Source of the DNA: Platerodrilus igneus
Taxonomy: Eukaryota; Arthropoda; Insecta; Coleoptera; Lycidae
Length of the DNA stretch: 64,000 nt
NCBI GenBank assembly: GCA_036346225.1
Contig: JARFIW010001670.1
Location: 4,402,001-4,466,000, forward strand
Direction: 5' to 3'
Within the stretch, counting starts at the first letter, position 1, and each line of letters starts with the position of its first letter. Both the position numbers and the translations under genes were made by a program. Below, one piece after another: positions 12,297 through 23,152 of the stretch. The notes beneath the pieces were generated by a model. The model did not search any database. It saw nothing but the letters and a program-made list of their open reading frames with translations, and had not been told where the DNA came from.

Positions 12297-12425
12297 ACAA
12301 ATACACACATACTCACACACCTCATACCCTCACAAACACACACACACACACAAGCACGCGCCCACGCATGCACGCACGCATGCGCACACAACCACACACA
12401 CCCTCACCTACACACACCCTCACAC
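12297..12425. repeat. CA-rich low-complexity tract
   Basis: Runs of CACACA and CATGCACGCACGCATGCGC lie in the 3' flank of the transposase gene inside the transposon. The tract lies just outside the coding segment and probably expanded after insertion. Confidence 0.8.
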
Positions 12426-12487
12426 ATAATATATTTAAAACATATAACACAGATGGGAATACTACAATAGTTTTATTTACTGATAAT

Positions 12488-13450
12488 TCAGAGATATTGT
12501 TCAAACTGGCCTCCATTCTCTCTTAAACAAAGTTCGCATCGTTTTATTAAAGACTTAATAGAATTTAATAAATAAACCGCCTTAACTTTACGAAATGCTG
12601 CTTCAATTGAATTCCGCAACTCTTCAATACTATGGTTCTGGGTTTTATAGATTTCTTCTTTCAAAAAATTCCACAAGAAATAGTCCAATATCGACAAGTC
12701 AGGAGATCTAGGCGGCCACTGAACAGGTCCAAACGTACCCATCCATTTATTGAGATATTCTCTATTTAAATAATCACGAGTAATTATAGCGTTGTGCGGG
12801 GGTGCACCATCTTGGTGGAACCACACTTTTAGTCTTTTTTCGAGAGGCATGTCCTCCAGTAATTCGTGCAAGTTGGTATACAAAATTTCAATATAGCGAC
12901 AAGCTGAATGATTGTTTTCAAAAATATGGTATTGAAATTTGCCACCAACAATGTAGCAACAAATATTCAAACCATAACGGCTTTGTTGACGCCTCGTATG
13001 TTTGATAGGTATTTTCATTCGACCAGCAAGTGCTTCATCAGACCATATAATGTTATTTCCAAAATTGTTAGTAGCAGAACATTTACGAAGATACCATTGA
13101 CAAAATCGCATTCTTTTTTGAAAATCGTCGGGAAACAAACTATGTATAGTTTTATTTTTATAGGGTCGATATTTATTACGCTTCAATATTCTTGAAGCTG
13201 CTGATTTAGAAACACCCATTTCCCTTTAAATTTTCCTACATGATGTTCTTGGGTTTGTTTCCACACATGCTATGGTTGAAACAGTAGTTTGCTCTTAATT
13301 AAAAACTGCATAGTGTTTCGTTCTAGGTTTTTCAAAGCAGCCAAACTGTTGTAAATTACTATCTATCCTTTTAAACATGTTAATATTAGGTTGTTGTCTT
13401 TCAGGGTATCTGTATTATTTACAAACGACATAGTAATATTATTTGCTATT
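12488..13450 (-). pseudogene. Transposase of the IS630/mariner-type element, N-terminus broken
   Basis: The open part (12488-13219, 243 codons) starts MGVSKSAASRILKRNKYRP, the second half of a helix-turn-helix. The DDE domain follows. IIWSDEA supplies the first acid near residue 60, VWFHQDGAPPHNA the second near residue 140, and PPRSPDLSILDYFLW the third near residue 178. This spacing and the LDYFLW block fit DD34D-like elements. Upstream on the same strand, the N-terminal half is recognisable (FEKPRTKHY, then VETNPRTSCRKI). It contains at least two in-frame stops, so the full protein cannot be made. The intact DDE part is still unusually well preserved. Confidence 0.85.
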
Positions 13451-14410
13451 AGTTACACAATTACCTGTTAAAATATAAAGTTTTTACTGATAGAGGAATT
13501 CTCGCAGACTCAATAAATACAACTAGCATATCGTGTTTTTCGTCATTTTCAAATTTTGCCATTTAGTAACAGACTGATGCTTCACTTACAAACTAACAAT
13601 ACAATTTATTGCATGTGCAATAGATATGATTGAAGCTCGTTGACGTTTGTTATACAAACAATTGTCGTTTTTTGTTTACCTTTTGTTTCGCGGCCAACTA
13701 TTTATTACCATTATAATAAATTATTTTATTATACCAAAAACATGGAATAATTCGGCCATTTGAAAAGATAATTATATTAAACTATATATTTTTGAAAAGC
13801 TGTCAAAAAGAGCTTTTAAATAAAGTGACAACCAATTGTGGTTTCCATTTTAAAAAATGCAAGTTTATATTATAACCTCAAAAGTATTATAAATATTAAA
13901 TATTTGGGTACGCCACTGTATTCTACGTAAAAACCGTATAAAAGACTTCTACAGTATTTTTGGATATTTTTGCAAACAATGAGATTAATAGAATTGTAAA
14001 AAATATCAATTTTTGGCTATAACTCGAAAACAAAAGAAGATCGCTCATTTGTGATTTCACCATTGAATTGATCTCAAAAAGTTGGCAAATGAATGCGCAC
14101 ACAGTTTTATTGTATCTTTAATAACAACTAAGTTACCTATTTAATACATCTAATTTGGGACACACTGTACAGTGTTTTTATATTTTTCGTTATATATTTT
14201 TAATTTTTTTTTTTTTTAATTAAATCACTAAAACTTTGCTAAAGCCTTTTATAAACACAGAGTTTTACAGTTTTATGTTCTATTATTAATTTTCTATTTT
14301 ATTTAATTAAACCACAATAAATTTTGCTTAGGCATTTTATATCCGCCTTATCATTTACCGCTGTAAGATTTCTGATTATATATATCATCTTCAGCATCTC
14401 TCTATTAAAC

Positions 14411-15205
14411 CTATTTTTTATTCAACTCTAAGCATCGCCGTTTGCTCATAATTAAATTTATGCTTTTCATGCATTTCGTGTTTAGTAGGTGCAGTTTGGT
14501 TACCTTTATATACTTTAGCCCTTTTATTCGTTTATTAAGGCACTGGATACTTTGGTCAACGTAAAGTCTATCACCATCACCCTGACATAAAATCCTATAA
14601 ACCCTGTGAGTTTTCTTGTTTTTTGGAATTTTATATTTTAACTTACTATACAGCCCTTTATATGACAAAATGTTTTTGTTTTTTAAACACCTTATGCAAG
14701 CTTTCATAAACTTTTTATGTACGGCAATAATAATATAATTTTTAGCCGTTTTTTCCCCTAATACTATACCTTTGATTGTTATAAAATTTATGTATTTGTT
14801 TTTTTAAAATACAATTAATTACTTCTTGTGGGTAATTATTAGTCAAAAAGCCGTTTTGTTTTTAATTGCTCTTTTTCTATATTAAGGGTTAATAAACCTA
14901 ATAGCACTGTCCGCAAGATCATTCACAACAGCTTTTTTTGAGCTATAGGATCTCGAGACAAATAATTTAAGTGTCTTCCCGACCATGTACCGTACAGTTT
15001 TTAGTTTTTGATTTTTATAATATATATTTTCATATCTAGAAAGTTTATCATGTTTTTAATTTCCATTTCAATGGTAAACTGTATGTTCTTGTTAAAACTA
15101 TTAAATATTTGTAAAATATAATCACTTTTATGTCGGGAAATCGCGCATATACAGGGCTTTTTTAATTTTCTCGAATTTCCTCGAGTTGACGTCATTGGAT
15201 GTTTA
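14411..15205 (-). pseudogene. Penelope-like retroelement, RT C-terminus and GIY-YIG remnant
   Basis: On the minus strand the first segment (15195-15001) includes IQFTIEMEIKNMINFLDMKI, the pattern just after the palm motifs in Penelope-like reverse transcriptases. A stop-ridden stretch follows, with KKAVVNDLADSAIRF. The segment 14707-14411 contains THRVYRILC and RLYVDQSIQCLNKRIK, matching the start of the GIY-YIG endonuclease domain (usual pattern Y-I-G/V-Q-T). Frameshifts and stops are frequent, and the N-terminal RT and the ends are missing. Penelope-like elements code for an RT fused to a GIY-YIG nuclease; this copy is dead. Confidence 0.75.
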
Positions 15206-15635
15206 TCAAATGATACAATATGAGCTCTCTATGACCTTTAATTATATTAATATTTAGGTCCAAAATATTTTTTAGTACGCTTGGCCTTTAGGACATGTTT
15301 GCACTTTGGAAAATTCATAGAAAGTGACGAGTAAATTACATTCAGTAAGTGAAACGAATCCGACACGTCATCAATGGGGAAGGGTCCGTGAGTCCGACAA
15401 AATGAATTCCACAATACTTTTTGCTATTTCTTTGAATTAAGAGCGTACAAAACTTTTACATATCAACAGTAAACGATGTCAGAAAATACGGTTAGCCGAA
15501 TAATAGGTTAGTATACCTGGCGAATTACAATACAATTAGCTAAACTTGTAGATGCTGGATTGTAGTCTTGTAGAAATCCGAATTTAATTATCTTGGAAAT
15601 GTTTTTTTATATTAAATAATACATTGAATAATGAA
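15206..15635. other. Unassigned AT-rich segment
   Basis: Lies between the Penelope-like remnant and the solo LTR. It may include degraded 5' parts of the Penelope element, but I see no supporting motif. Confidence 0.3.
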
Positions 15636-16071
15636 CACGAGATAGGGAGCTCCTTTTTAAAAAGTCTTTATTCTCAAAAACACTTCTATCAATTTTATTT
15701 TTTTAAACAGTAATTACAGAAAACAAACAACTTGTACCTTATGTGCATTAACGTTTTAATTGACAAATAATCAAAGTTATGTTTTATAATTACCAATGAG
15801 AAGCTTGAACTACCAACAATGTTAAAGTTATGAAGTTCGAGACTGACTGACCACCATGGCCTCCTCAAGGTATTTATGTAATCCCTGCTCTCACATCACC
15901 TTGTGGGAAATGCAGATCCCACGTCTGCTACTTCTTGATAACATACAATGTCTTATTCTTAGTAATCTTAATTATAAAAACTGCTTTTTTATATTGTCGA
16001 AGGCTTTTACAGCCGGAGTCATTATAATTATTTATGGTTTCGAGTTGGGACCGTGACATTTTATGAATTAA

Positions 16072-16113
16072 GGTCGACGTTTTGCCCACTTTTGTAAGGG
16101 GCTTCATCAGGAC
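16072..16113 (-). ncRNA. Hammerhead-ribozyme-like core, left palindrome arm
   Basis: On the minus strand this reads GTC, CTGATGA, then AGCCCC-loop-GTGGGC (a short stem), then AAAAC and GTCGACC. This is the order CUGANGA - stem II - GAAA of hammerhead ribozymes. The first G of GAAA is replaced by A in this copy. Hammerhead motifs are known in Penelope-like elements. The helix III and helix I partners are not clear, so activity is not claimed. Confidence 0.35.
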
Positions 16114-16423
16114 AAAAAATAAATAATAAAATAAAAATATAAAAAAATAATAAAGATAGGAATGATAATATTAAGTAGACAAGTTAAAGTGTAAAAAGAA
16201 GAGTTAGCTTTGAACTAGCAGACTTACTAGCCCATTCAAAGCCAAAAAGTGTCTTGTGGCGAAGTAACTGTTACTTCGCCACAAGACACCTTTTGACTTT
16301 GAATGGGCTAGTGAGCCTGCTAGTTCAGGAGTAACTCTTCTTTTTACACTTTGACTTGTCTACTTAATATTATCATTCTTATTTTACTATTATATTTATT
16401 TTTGTTATTTATTTTCTTTTCTT

Positions 16424-16465
16424 GTCCTGATAAGCCCCTTACAAAAGTGGGCGAAACGTTGACCT
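16424..16465 (+). ncRNA. Hammerhead-ribozyme-like core, right palindrome arm
   Basis: Plus-strand counterpart of the motif at 16072. It reads GTC, CTGATAA, GCCCC-loop-GTGGGC, GAAAC, GTTGACC. Here the GAAA box is intact, but the CTGATGA box has lost its G. Each arm therefore carries a different single defect in the core, and the combined consensus is a complete CUGAUGA/GAAA pair. Confidence 0.35.
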
Positions 16466-16723
16466 TAATTTTTAAAATGACACGGTCCCAACCCGGAGCC
16501 ATAAATAATTATAATGCTTTCTTATAGTGCATTGTGTCCTGACCTGCAGTATCAGGTTGCGTCTGAAATACAAAGTAGTTGCTTCCATTCTCATGTCTGA
16601 TATGAACTTTTATTAATTTTTTATATCTTAACCTTCAATTATACAATGTAACGTTCTATTTCTTAAGACATAATAATTGCGTTTAAATTTGTACTTATTA
16701 ATTTGGGGGATATGTAACTCACG

Positions 16724-17560
16724 TTGTTCGCAAAATAAATAACATTACATTGATCATTAAAATTTCACTAACACAGGAACAATTAATTACAACTAAATTT
16801 AAATAAGTTTAAAATAATTTATTCCAGTAAGATCGTCAATGAAAAACAGTAACTATATCAATAAATATTTTTCAGAAGATAAGTAAGATTACAATTCTCC
16901 AATACTGACGTTATTAATTGAAATTACACTTTAATTCTAACATTTCTTAAGGAATGTTACATTCTCTCACAATAAACCGATTAACTCTGGTGGCACCATG
17001 CCAACATCTACACAAAATTTCTTTCAGCAAAAAGTACTAGCAATTAGAGCTGCTTTAGACGATTTAATAACACTTTTAGGCTGATATTGTCATCAAAGTG
17101 ATGATAACTTTCAATCCAGTGAAGAGATCCAGGCGGTGTCCTGAAAGGGGATGAAATAAGGTGCTTCCTATTATTTATAATATCAGGATTGGAATAGTGC
17201 TTATTAATAAATTTGTTGAAAATACTGTAATTTCTTTTATCTAAATTACAAAACGGTAGGGTAGAGAGCACAATTGATTCCACAACTGTGAAATGAATCC
17301 AATTAATACTCATGTAATTATCGCGCAATTCGCCCCTTTTGTTCCGGTATCAGAGGAACGCTTGATGTAGTTTGACATAATTAGATTTGTAACTACGCTG
17401 CTATTTATCGATCGTCTGTATACTGGATAATTGAACTTGGTATGCGCTTTCCTGTAGAATAAATTAGTTAAGCTAGTTGGTTGTCGATGAAAGGTTTAGT
17501 ATTAAGAGCGTTTCCTAATGTATGTGAAACCCTTATATGTAAAACATCTGGAAGAGCATG
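16724..17560. other. Unassigned segment with one 94-codon minus-strand ORF
   Basis: An ORF at 17044-17328 (minus) contains TPPGSLHWIESYHHFDDN. I recognise no family and it has no supporting context, so it may be chance or a degraded element ORF. The rest is AT-rich without features. Confidence 0.25.
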
Positions 17561-17569
17561 ATAACTCGA

Positions 17570-17790
17570 ACAAAATGCAAGTCAGAGTCCCCTAAGAATG
17601 TATGGTATTCCAGAAAGCAATAATGAAAAATCTTATAGATATATTTAGTAAGAAACTTGATGTTACGTTAAGTTTAGAGCAAATCTATAAAGCTCCTCGA
17701 GAGCTGCCTGGCCCATCAAAGTACGGTTTGTTGTAAATCGATAGAGGTAGCTCGGTTTTTAAGAGAAAATTCTAAAGGAGAAAAAATATC
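17570..17790 (+). pseudogene. Possible LINE ORF1 remnant
   Basis: Broken frames give MYGIPESNNEKSYRY, then KKLDVTLSLEQIYKAPR and LPGPSK. This resembles the RNA-binding segment of some LINE ORF1 proteins (a pattern like IYGIPE...L.I..IE..HRLP). The match is weak, has stops, and no RT accompanies it. Confidence 0.25.
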
Positions 17791-18149
17791 CATTTTAGAA
17801 CATCTAACTTGCTTCCGTGTTCAAATTTTAAAATACACTTTGATTTTAAAACAAACGGAATCAAGTCACCTAGCGACATGTAGCATTTCAATCTACTTTA
17901 ACCACAAACGTTAACTGTGAGAATGCAAATTAAAATAATTAATATTCCTTTACTACAAAAAATATTTTTAGAGACTAAATACGTATTTCGACCACTAGTA
18001 GTAGACTTAAAAAATAAAAAGCATTAAAAATTAAAAGTTGTTCAGGAAACCCTTCTGAGGAAATTCTTCTCACCACGTAGGCTGGTGATCTCTACCAAAC
18101 AAGTGCATTAATAAACAAAAACACTTAATTTATACTAAAATTAAAACTG

Positions 18150-18420
18150 CTTGAGCGGAACCAGGGTTACCCGGGTTCGAATCCCGACACGATCCGCTTG
18201 AAAAATGTTAGGCGAGCATTTTTCACAAAAATACACCCTCGTTCGGATGAGAGGTAAAATGGATGTCCTGTGTGTGAGCGTTGTCACGCACGTTAAAGAT
18301 CCCTACCTTGCTTGGAACAGCAAGGGTTAGGCAAAATTCCAAATTTTCCAGGTAAAAAAAAACTCGTTTCCTGGCCAATGTAGTACCTTCGGGTGGAGCA
18401 TTGGAAAATCACATGTAGGG
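18150..18420 (+). mobile_element. tRNA-derived SINE, copy 4 (5'-truncated head)
   Basis: Begins just before the B box (CCGGGTTCGAATCCCGACAC) and continues through the full conserved body to GGAAAATCACATGTAGGGG. The A box side is missing, so it is probably a 5'-truncated insertion. Confidence 0.85.
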
Positions 18421-18599
18421 GATCCAAGGTTAATCGTGCGTTCCCATTGGTTGTTGAGCCAATAGGAAAAACAATCCAGATGATGCTATATCCCAATAGT
18501 CACAAAAAGGAAAAATAAGATTCTTTTAAATAAAATTGTAAGAACAACAGAGTCTGTTTTGAAGGAATGCCCAATTCTAATTTCACCCACATTAAAATC

Positions 18600-18760
18600 A
18601 AAATTGACAGTTTCAAACCTGAAATTCCAAAAATGTAGTGCTTGACTAAAATTCACAAAAAAGATAAATCGATGAAACCAATTGTTTCAGTTATTGACTC
18701 ACCGACTTATCGGTTATCACAGTGGTTGTCAAAAGAACTTAAGGATTTAAAAATAAATGG
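18600..18760 (+). pseudogene. Penelope-like RT N-terminal fragment
   Basis: Frame from 18639 reads CLTKIHKKDKSMKPIVSVID, then SPTYRLSQWLSKELKDL. This matches the LPKIHK..-PLRPIVS-..SPTY.L..-L block near the start of Penelope-like RTs. A stop just upstream and the satellite junction just downstream cut it. It covers a different RT part and the opposite strand from the remnant at 14411. Confidence 0.75.
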
Positions 18761-18764
18761 TTTG

Positions 18765-21700
18765 GCTGTACAAAACTAATAGCCATGTTGAGTGCTCTGT
18801 AATCGATTTCTAGACCGAAAATGAATGATGATACATCGTTTGCGTTTTTTTACTATTTCTATAGGAAAAGCAACCATTGACCAGTTTCGCTGTTTCTGCA
18901 ACTCATCGAATCGGTCTGTTTTTCTTATCGCAATACGCTAACAAAATCAAACAGTCTTAAACACGACTCAAATTTAAATACACAAACAAAATTTACAACG
19001 CGCGATTTAACCAAATTCAAAAACGAATATGTAGATAATTTTTTATTAACATGTCATGCAGTCCTGTTGGAAAATCTATAATCGCTTTAGAAATAGATAA
19101 TTAGACATTGGTTGTGTTTGTTGGCAGATTGTACAGAGAAAACAACCAAATAGTGAATAACTATGTTTTACAGCTTCTCAGAATCTTCTATTTTTCCTTC
19201 ACCAAACACCAAAAATTCCAATCGATAAAATAAGTCATCTTGTAATTTATTAACATCTGATAATGATTGCAAAGAGACTGCTCTTCTAGGAAAGCACTAA
19301 TAGCCATGTTGAGTACACTGAATTATAAATCGTTTGCATTTTTTTGGGGTTGTTTTCAAAGAGAAAAAGAAAATAACCACTAACCAGTTTCCCAATTTTT
19401 GCAGCTCCTCGGATTAGTTTATTTTTCCTATCACAATACGCCAACAAAGTCTATGACTCAAATTTAAATACAAAGTGAAAAAATTTCAACACTCCATTTA
19501 ACCAAATTCAACAACGAATGATAGAGGCAATTTTTTAGGAAAGTGTCATTCAGTCCTGTTAGTGAATCTATAATCAACTTATAAATTGAAAATGAATGAG
19601 ACATTAGTTGTATTTGTTGGCAATTTGTATGGCGAAAACAACCAATGGTCGGTTTCGCTGTTTCTGCAGCTCCTCAGAATGTCTTATCTTTTCCTTAACA
19701 AAACACCAGCAAATCATAAGAAAATAAATCATCTAATAATTTAATGTCTGATTTTATGAATGCAAAGAAATAATCTTCTAGGAACGTACTACCTAATAGC
19801 TATGTTAAGTGCACTAAAATCGGTTTTTAAACCGAAAATAAATTATATATCATTTGCTTTTTTGCTATTTCCAAACAGAAAACAACCACTGACTACTTTC
19901 ACTGTTTTTACACCTCTTCGGATTGGCCTATTTTTCCTATCACAATACGCCAACAAATTCAAGAAGTCTTAAACACGATTCAAATTTAAATACAAAATGA
20001 AACATTTCCAACACATATATAACCAAATTCAACAACGAATGATGCAGAAAGTTTTTTAGGAAAGCGCCACTCAGTGTTGTTGTAGACTATCATCGGTTTT
20101 TAAATCGATAATGAATTAAACATTAGTTATATTTTTTGGCAATTTGTAAAAGAAAACAACCAAGGATCGATATCGATGTTTTTACAGCTACTCAGAATAT
20201 TTTATTTTTCTTCACAAGACACTAAAAAACCATAATCAATAAAATAAGTCATCTAAATAATCCAATAATATCTGATAATGATAGCAAAGAGACTGATATT
20301 CTAGGAAAGTACTAATAACCATGCTGAAAGTACTGTAATAAGTTTGATATTTCCAAAGAGAAAACAATCACTGACTAGCTTCGCTGTTTTTGCAGCTCCT
20401 CGGATTGGTCTATTTTTCCTACCACAATACGCCAACGAAGTCAAGAAGTTTTAAACACAACTGAAATTTAAATACACAATTGAATATTTTCACCACGTTA
20501 TTTAACCAAATTCAACAACAAATGATGTAGGGAAAGTACCACACAGTCCTGTTGGAGGCTTATTAATAGATTTTGAAATCAATAATGAATTAAACATCAG
20601 TTGTGTTTGTTAGCAATTTATAAAGAGAAAACAATAATCAATGATCGGTTTAGCTGGTTTTACAGCTGCTCAGAATTTTATTTCCTCACTAACACCAAAA
20701 GATAAAGATCAAGAAAATAAGTAATCTAATAATTGAGTAACATCTGATAATTATTGTAAAGAGACTAATATTCTAGGAAAGTACTAATAGCTATGTTGAA
20801 TGCACTGCAATAAATTCCTAAACCGAAAATAAATTATACAGCGTTTACGTTTTTTTTTGGCTATTTCCAAAGAGAAAACAAACACTGACCAGATTTGCTG
20901 TTTTTGCATGATCGGATTGGTTTATTTTTCCTACCACAATACGCCTACAAAGTCAAGAAGTTTTAAACACGACTTAAATTTAAATACAAAGTAGAACATT
21001 TCCAACACGCCATATAACCAAATTCAACAACGCAAGGTGTAGGAAACTTTTTAGAAAATGCCACCCAGTCCAGTTGGAGGCTCCGTAATCGGTTTCTAAA
21101 TCGATAATGAATTAGACATGAGTTGCATTTGTTTGCAATTTGTATAGAGAAAACAACCAATGGTAGGTTTCGCTGTTTCTACAGCTCCTCAGAATGTCCT
21201 ATCTTTTTTTTCACAAAACATCAACAAATCATAATCAATAAAATAAGTCATCTAATAATTTAGTAACATCTGATAATCATTGTTTAAAGAATGATCTTTT
21301 AGGAAAGTATTACCTAATAGCCATGTTGAGTGCACTGAAATCGGTTTCAAAACCGGAAATGAATATACATCGTTTGCGTTTCTTTGGCCACTTCCAAAGA
21401 GAAAAAAACCACTGACTAGTTCGTTGTTTTTGCAGCTTCCCGGATTGATGAATTATTCCTATCACAAAACGCCAACAAAGTCATACAATCTTAAACACGA
21501 CTCAAATGTAAATACATAGTGGAACATTTCCAACACGTCATTTAACTAAATTTAACAACGAATGATGTAGGCAACTTTTTAGGAAGTGCCACCAACTCGT
21601 GTTGGAGACTATAAACGGTTTCTAAATCGCTAATGAACAGACATTAGTTGTGTTTGTTGGCAATTTGTAAAGAGAAAACAACCAATGGCCAGTTTTGCTG

Positions 21701-22017
21701 TTTTTGCAGCTCCTCAAAATGTTCTATTTTTTCCTTCACAAAACACCAAATCTCATAATCAAGGAAATAACATCTAATAATTTAGTAACATCTGATAATA
21801 ACTGCGAAAAGAATGACCTTCTAGGAAAGTTCTACCTAATAGCCATGTTGAGTGCTCTGTAATCAGTTTCTAACCTGAAAATGAATTATACATTGTTTGG
21901 GTTCTTTTGAATATTTTTAAAGGCAAAATAACCACTCACTAATTTCTCTGTTCTTACATTTCCTCAGATTGGTCTATTTTTCCCATCACAAGACGCCAAC
22001 AAATACATGAAATCTTA
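18765..22017 (+). repeat. Satellite array, ~515 bp dimeric unit, main block
   Basis: The marker ATAGCCATGTTGAG recurs at 18779, 19300, 19796, 20315, 20787, 21317 and 21839, giving periods of 472-530 bp. Each unit has two related halves of about 255 bp. Both contain TAGGAAAGT, CTGTAATCGGTTTCTAAA, GAGAAAACAACCA, TTTCGCTGTTTTTGCAGC and CTCCTCAGAAT-like blocks. A short palindrome, TCGGTTTCTAAACCGA, marks the first half. Units differ by roughly 10-20 per cent by eye, so the array is old. No coding content. Confidence 0.92.
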
Positions 22018-22021
22018 ACCA

Positions 22022-22894
22022 TGTTACGTGCCAATTAAATTGGCCCTTAAACATTGTTTTAGGTTAAGTTGATGTACGGAGGTTTCGCGCCATAATTTCA
22101 AAAGACGCGGTGCGCGGAATTTTAAAAGACTAGGCGCGTACTTCCGTTACGTCATAGTGAGTTTGCGCAGAGTGCGCGACGCGGGAGGGTTGGACGAATA
22201 AGTTCGCGCCGATGTGTAAAAGACAAGAAGTGGGGACAAGTTTCCTGTTCTCTCTATAACGTGGCTGTTTGCCTTTGATCTTCAAGGAGTGTGGTCGGTC
22301 AGGTATCGTATCGTGCTTATCTTTACCTATGTAGATATCCTGCTTGCTTATCTTTTGTTTGTCGACCTTTACCTGGTTTTTCCCGTCATTCCCTGCATAG
22401 GTAGGTAACAACTTGAGCCGTAGGAACCGTACTGCACGACCCTGGATGACGACCGCATGAATGCCGTAGCTGGCCGGAGCTGGTCCGAACGCTTTTGTAG
22501 AGTGTCGGCGTATCATCTCTAATTATTCCGGGATGGAGCCCTGATGGATTTCAATACAGGCCTACCGTAGCGCAACTTCGTGCGAATGCCGGATTTCTGA
22601 TGTAAGTAATCCATTATCTAATTTGTTCGCTTTTATCATTGTTTTAAAATTATGTAAATTTTCGAAGTATTGCGCAATATAAATTGTGACTTGGTGACGT
22701 CATCGGCAGTTGGCTGCGCGGAATCTGTAATAAGGTTAGTGCTGCCATCCGCCAGGGGTGTCGCCCGCTTTATTCATTGCGCTTGCGCCATGTATTTATG
22801 AACTCTTAAACTGTATTACCGACTTCGTAAACTGTTTTATCGACTTTTAACTGTATTATCGACTCTTTAATTGGAAGAATTATCTTTTGTAAGA
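22022..22894 (+). mobile_element. Solo LTR of the TGTTAC Gypsy family in the satellite
   Basis: Starts TGTTACGTGCC and ends GTAAGA (a changed GTAACA). Target duplication ACCA lies at 22018-22021 and 22895-22898, and satellite sequence continues on both sides. It is about 99 per cent identical to the LTR at 26655-27527 in the opposite orientation, and shares its ends and layout with the LTRs at 35109 and 43723. A 128-codon antisense ORF (22130-22516, minus) is probably fortuitous. Confidence 0.88.
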
Positions 22895-22898
22895 ACCA

Positions 22899-23152
22899 CT
22901 CAAGTTTAAATACAAGGTGGAACATTTTCAAAATGACATCTAACCAAATTCAATAACGAATGATATAGGCAACTTTCTAAGACAGTGTCACCGAGTCCTG
23001 TTGGAGGTTCTGTAATTGGTTTCTAAATCGATAATAAATTCTACATCAGTTGTGTTTGTGGACAATTTGTAATGAGAAAACAACGAATGGTTGGTTTCGC
23101 TGTTTTTACAGCTTTTCAGATTGTTCTAATTTTTTCGTCAAAAACACAATAG
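22899..23152 (+). repeat. Satellite fragment between two insertions
   Basis: Continues the satellite unit broken by the solo LTR, from CTCAAGTTTAAATACAAGG through the second half-unit to the insertion at 23153. Confidence 0.85.

Larger units (their letters stand above)
11619..14167 (-). mobile_element. IS630/mariner-type transposon with ~500 bp terminal inverted repeats
   Basis: The element starts CAGTGTGTCCCAAATTGG at 11619 and ends with the matching inverse at 14167. TA flanks it at 11617-11618 and 14168-14169, the expected target duplication. The inverted arms run about 11619-12130 and 13669-14167 and match with scattered substitutions. A single transposase gene lies between them on the minus strand. 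The total of 2549 bp and very long TIRs differ from classical mariner (about 1.3 kb with ~30 bp TIRs). Confidence 0.92.
16020..16516. mobile_element. Near-perfect palindromic (foldback) element
   Basis: The left arm from 16020 is the reverse complement of the right arm ending at 16516. The centre of symmetry is GGCGAAGTAACTGTTACTTC near 16258-16278. The arms of about 248 bp touch with almost no spacer. The outermost sequence is CATTATAATTATTTATGG. There is no ORF. Inserted in a solo LTR, it is younger than that LTR. Each arm carries a hammerhead-like core described separately. No terminal target duplication was recognised, so its class is unknown; a Penelope-related non-autonomous element is possible. 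Confidence 0.85.
15640..16719 (-). mobile_element. Solo LTR of the 17.6-like Gypsy family, split by a palindromic element
   Basis: Without the 497 bp palindrome it contains, this is about 583 bp. It resembles the solo LTR at 42537-43116 and the LTR at 48732-49258. Shared blocks include AGTTACATATCCCCC at the minus-strand start, CAAAGTAG, and GGAGCTCCTTTTTAAAAAG at its end. The target duplication CACG flanks it at 15636-15639 and 16720-16723. A solo LTR arises by recombination between the two LTRs of an inserted element. Confidence 0.8.

Noticed and set aside
12297..12425. Telomere-like repeat
   Set aside because: The tract is CA-rich and irregular, without TTAGG units; plain low-complexity DNA.
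12802..13195. Plus-strand ORFs of 67 and 95 codons
   Set aside because: They lie opposite the transposase on the other strand and show no domain; shadows of the real frame.
18765..22017. CRISPR-like or regulatory repeat array
   Set aside because: Units of ~515 bp with no short repeat/spacer alternation, in a eukaryotic setting; it is a satellite.
22130..22516. 128-codon ORF as a host gene
   Set aside because: It lies wholly in an LTR, antisense to it, and appears twice only because the LTR is duplicated.
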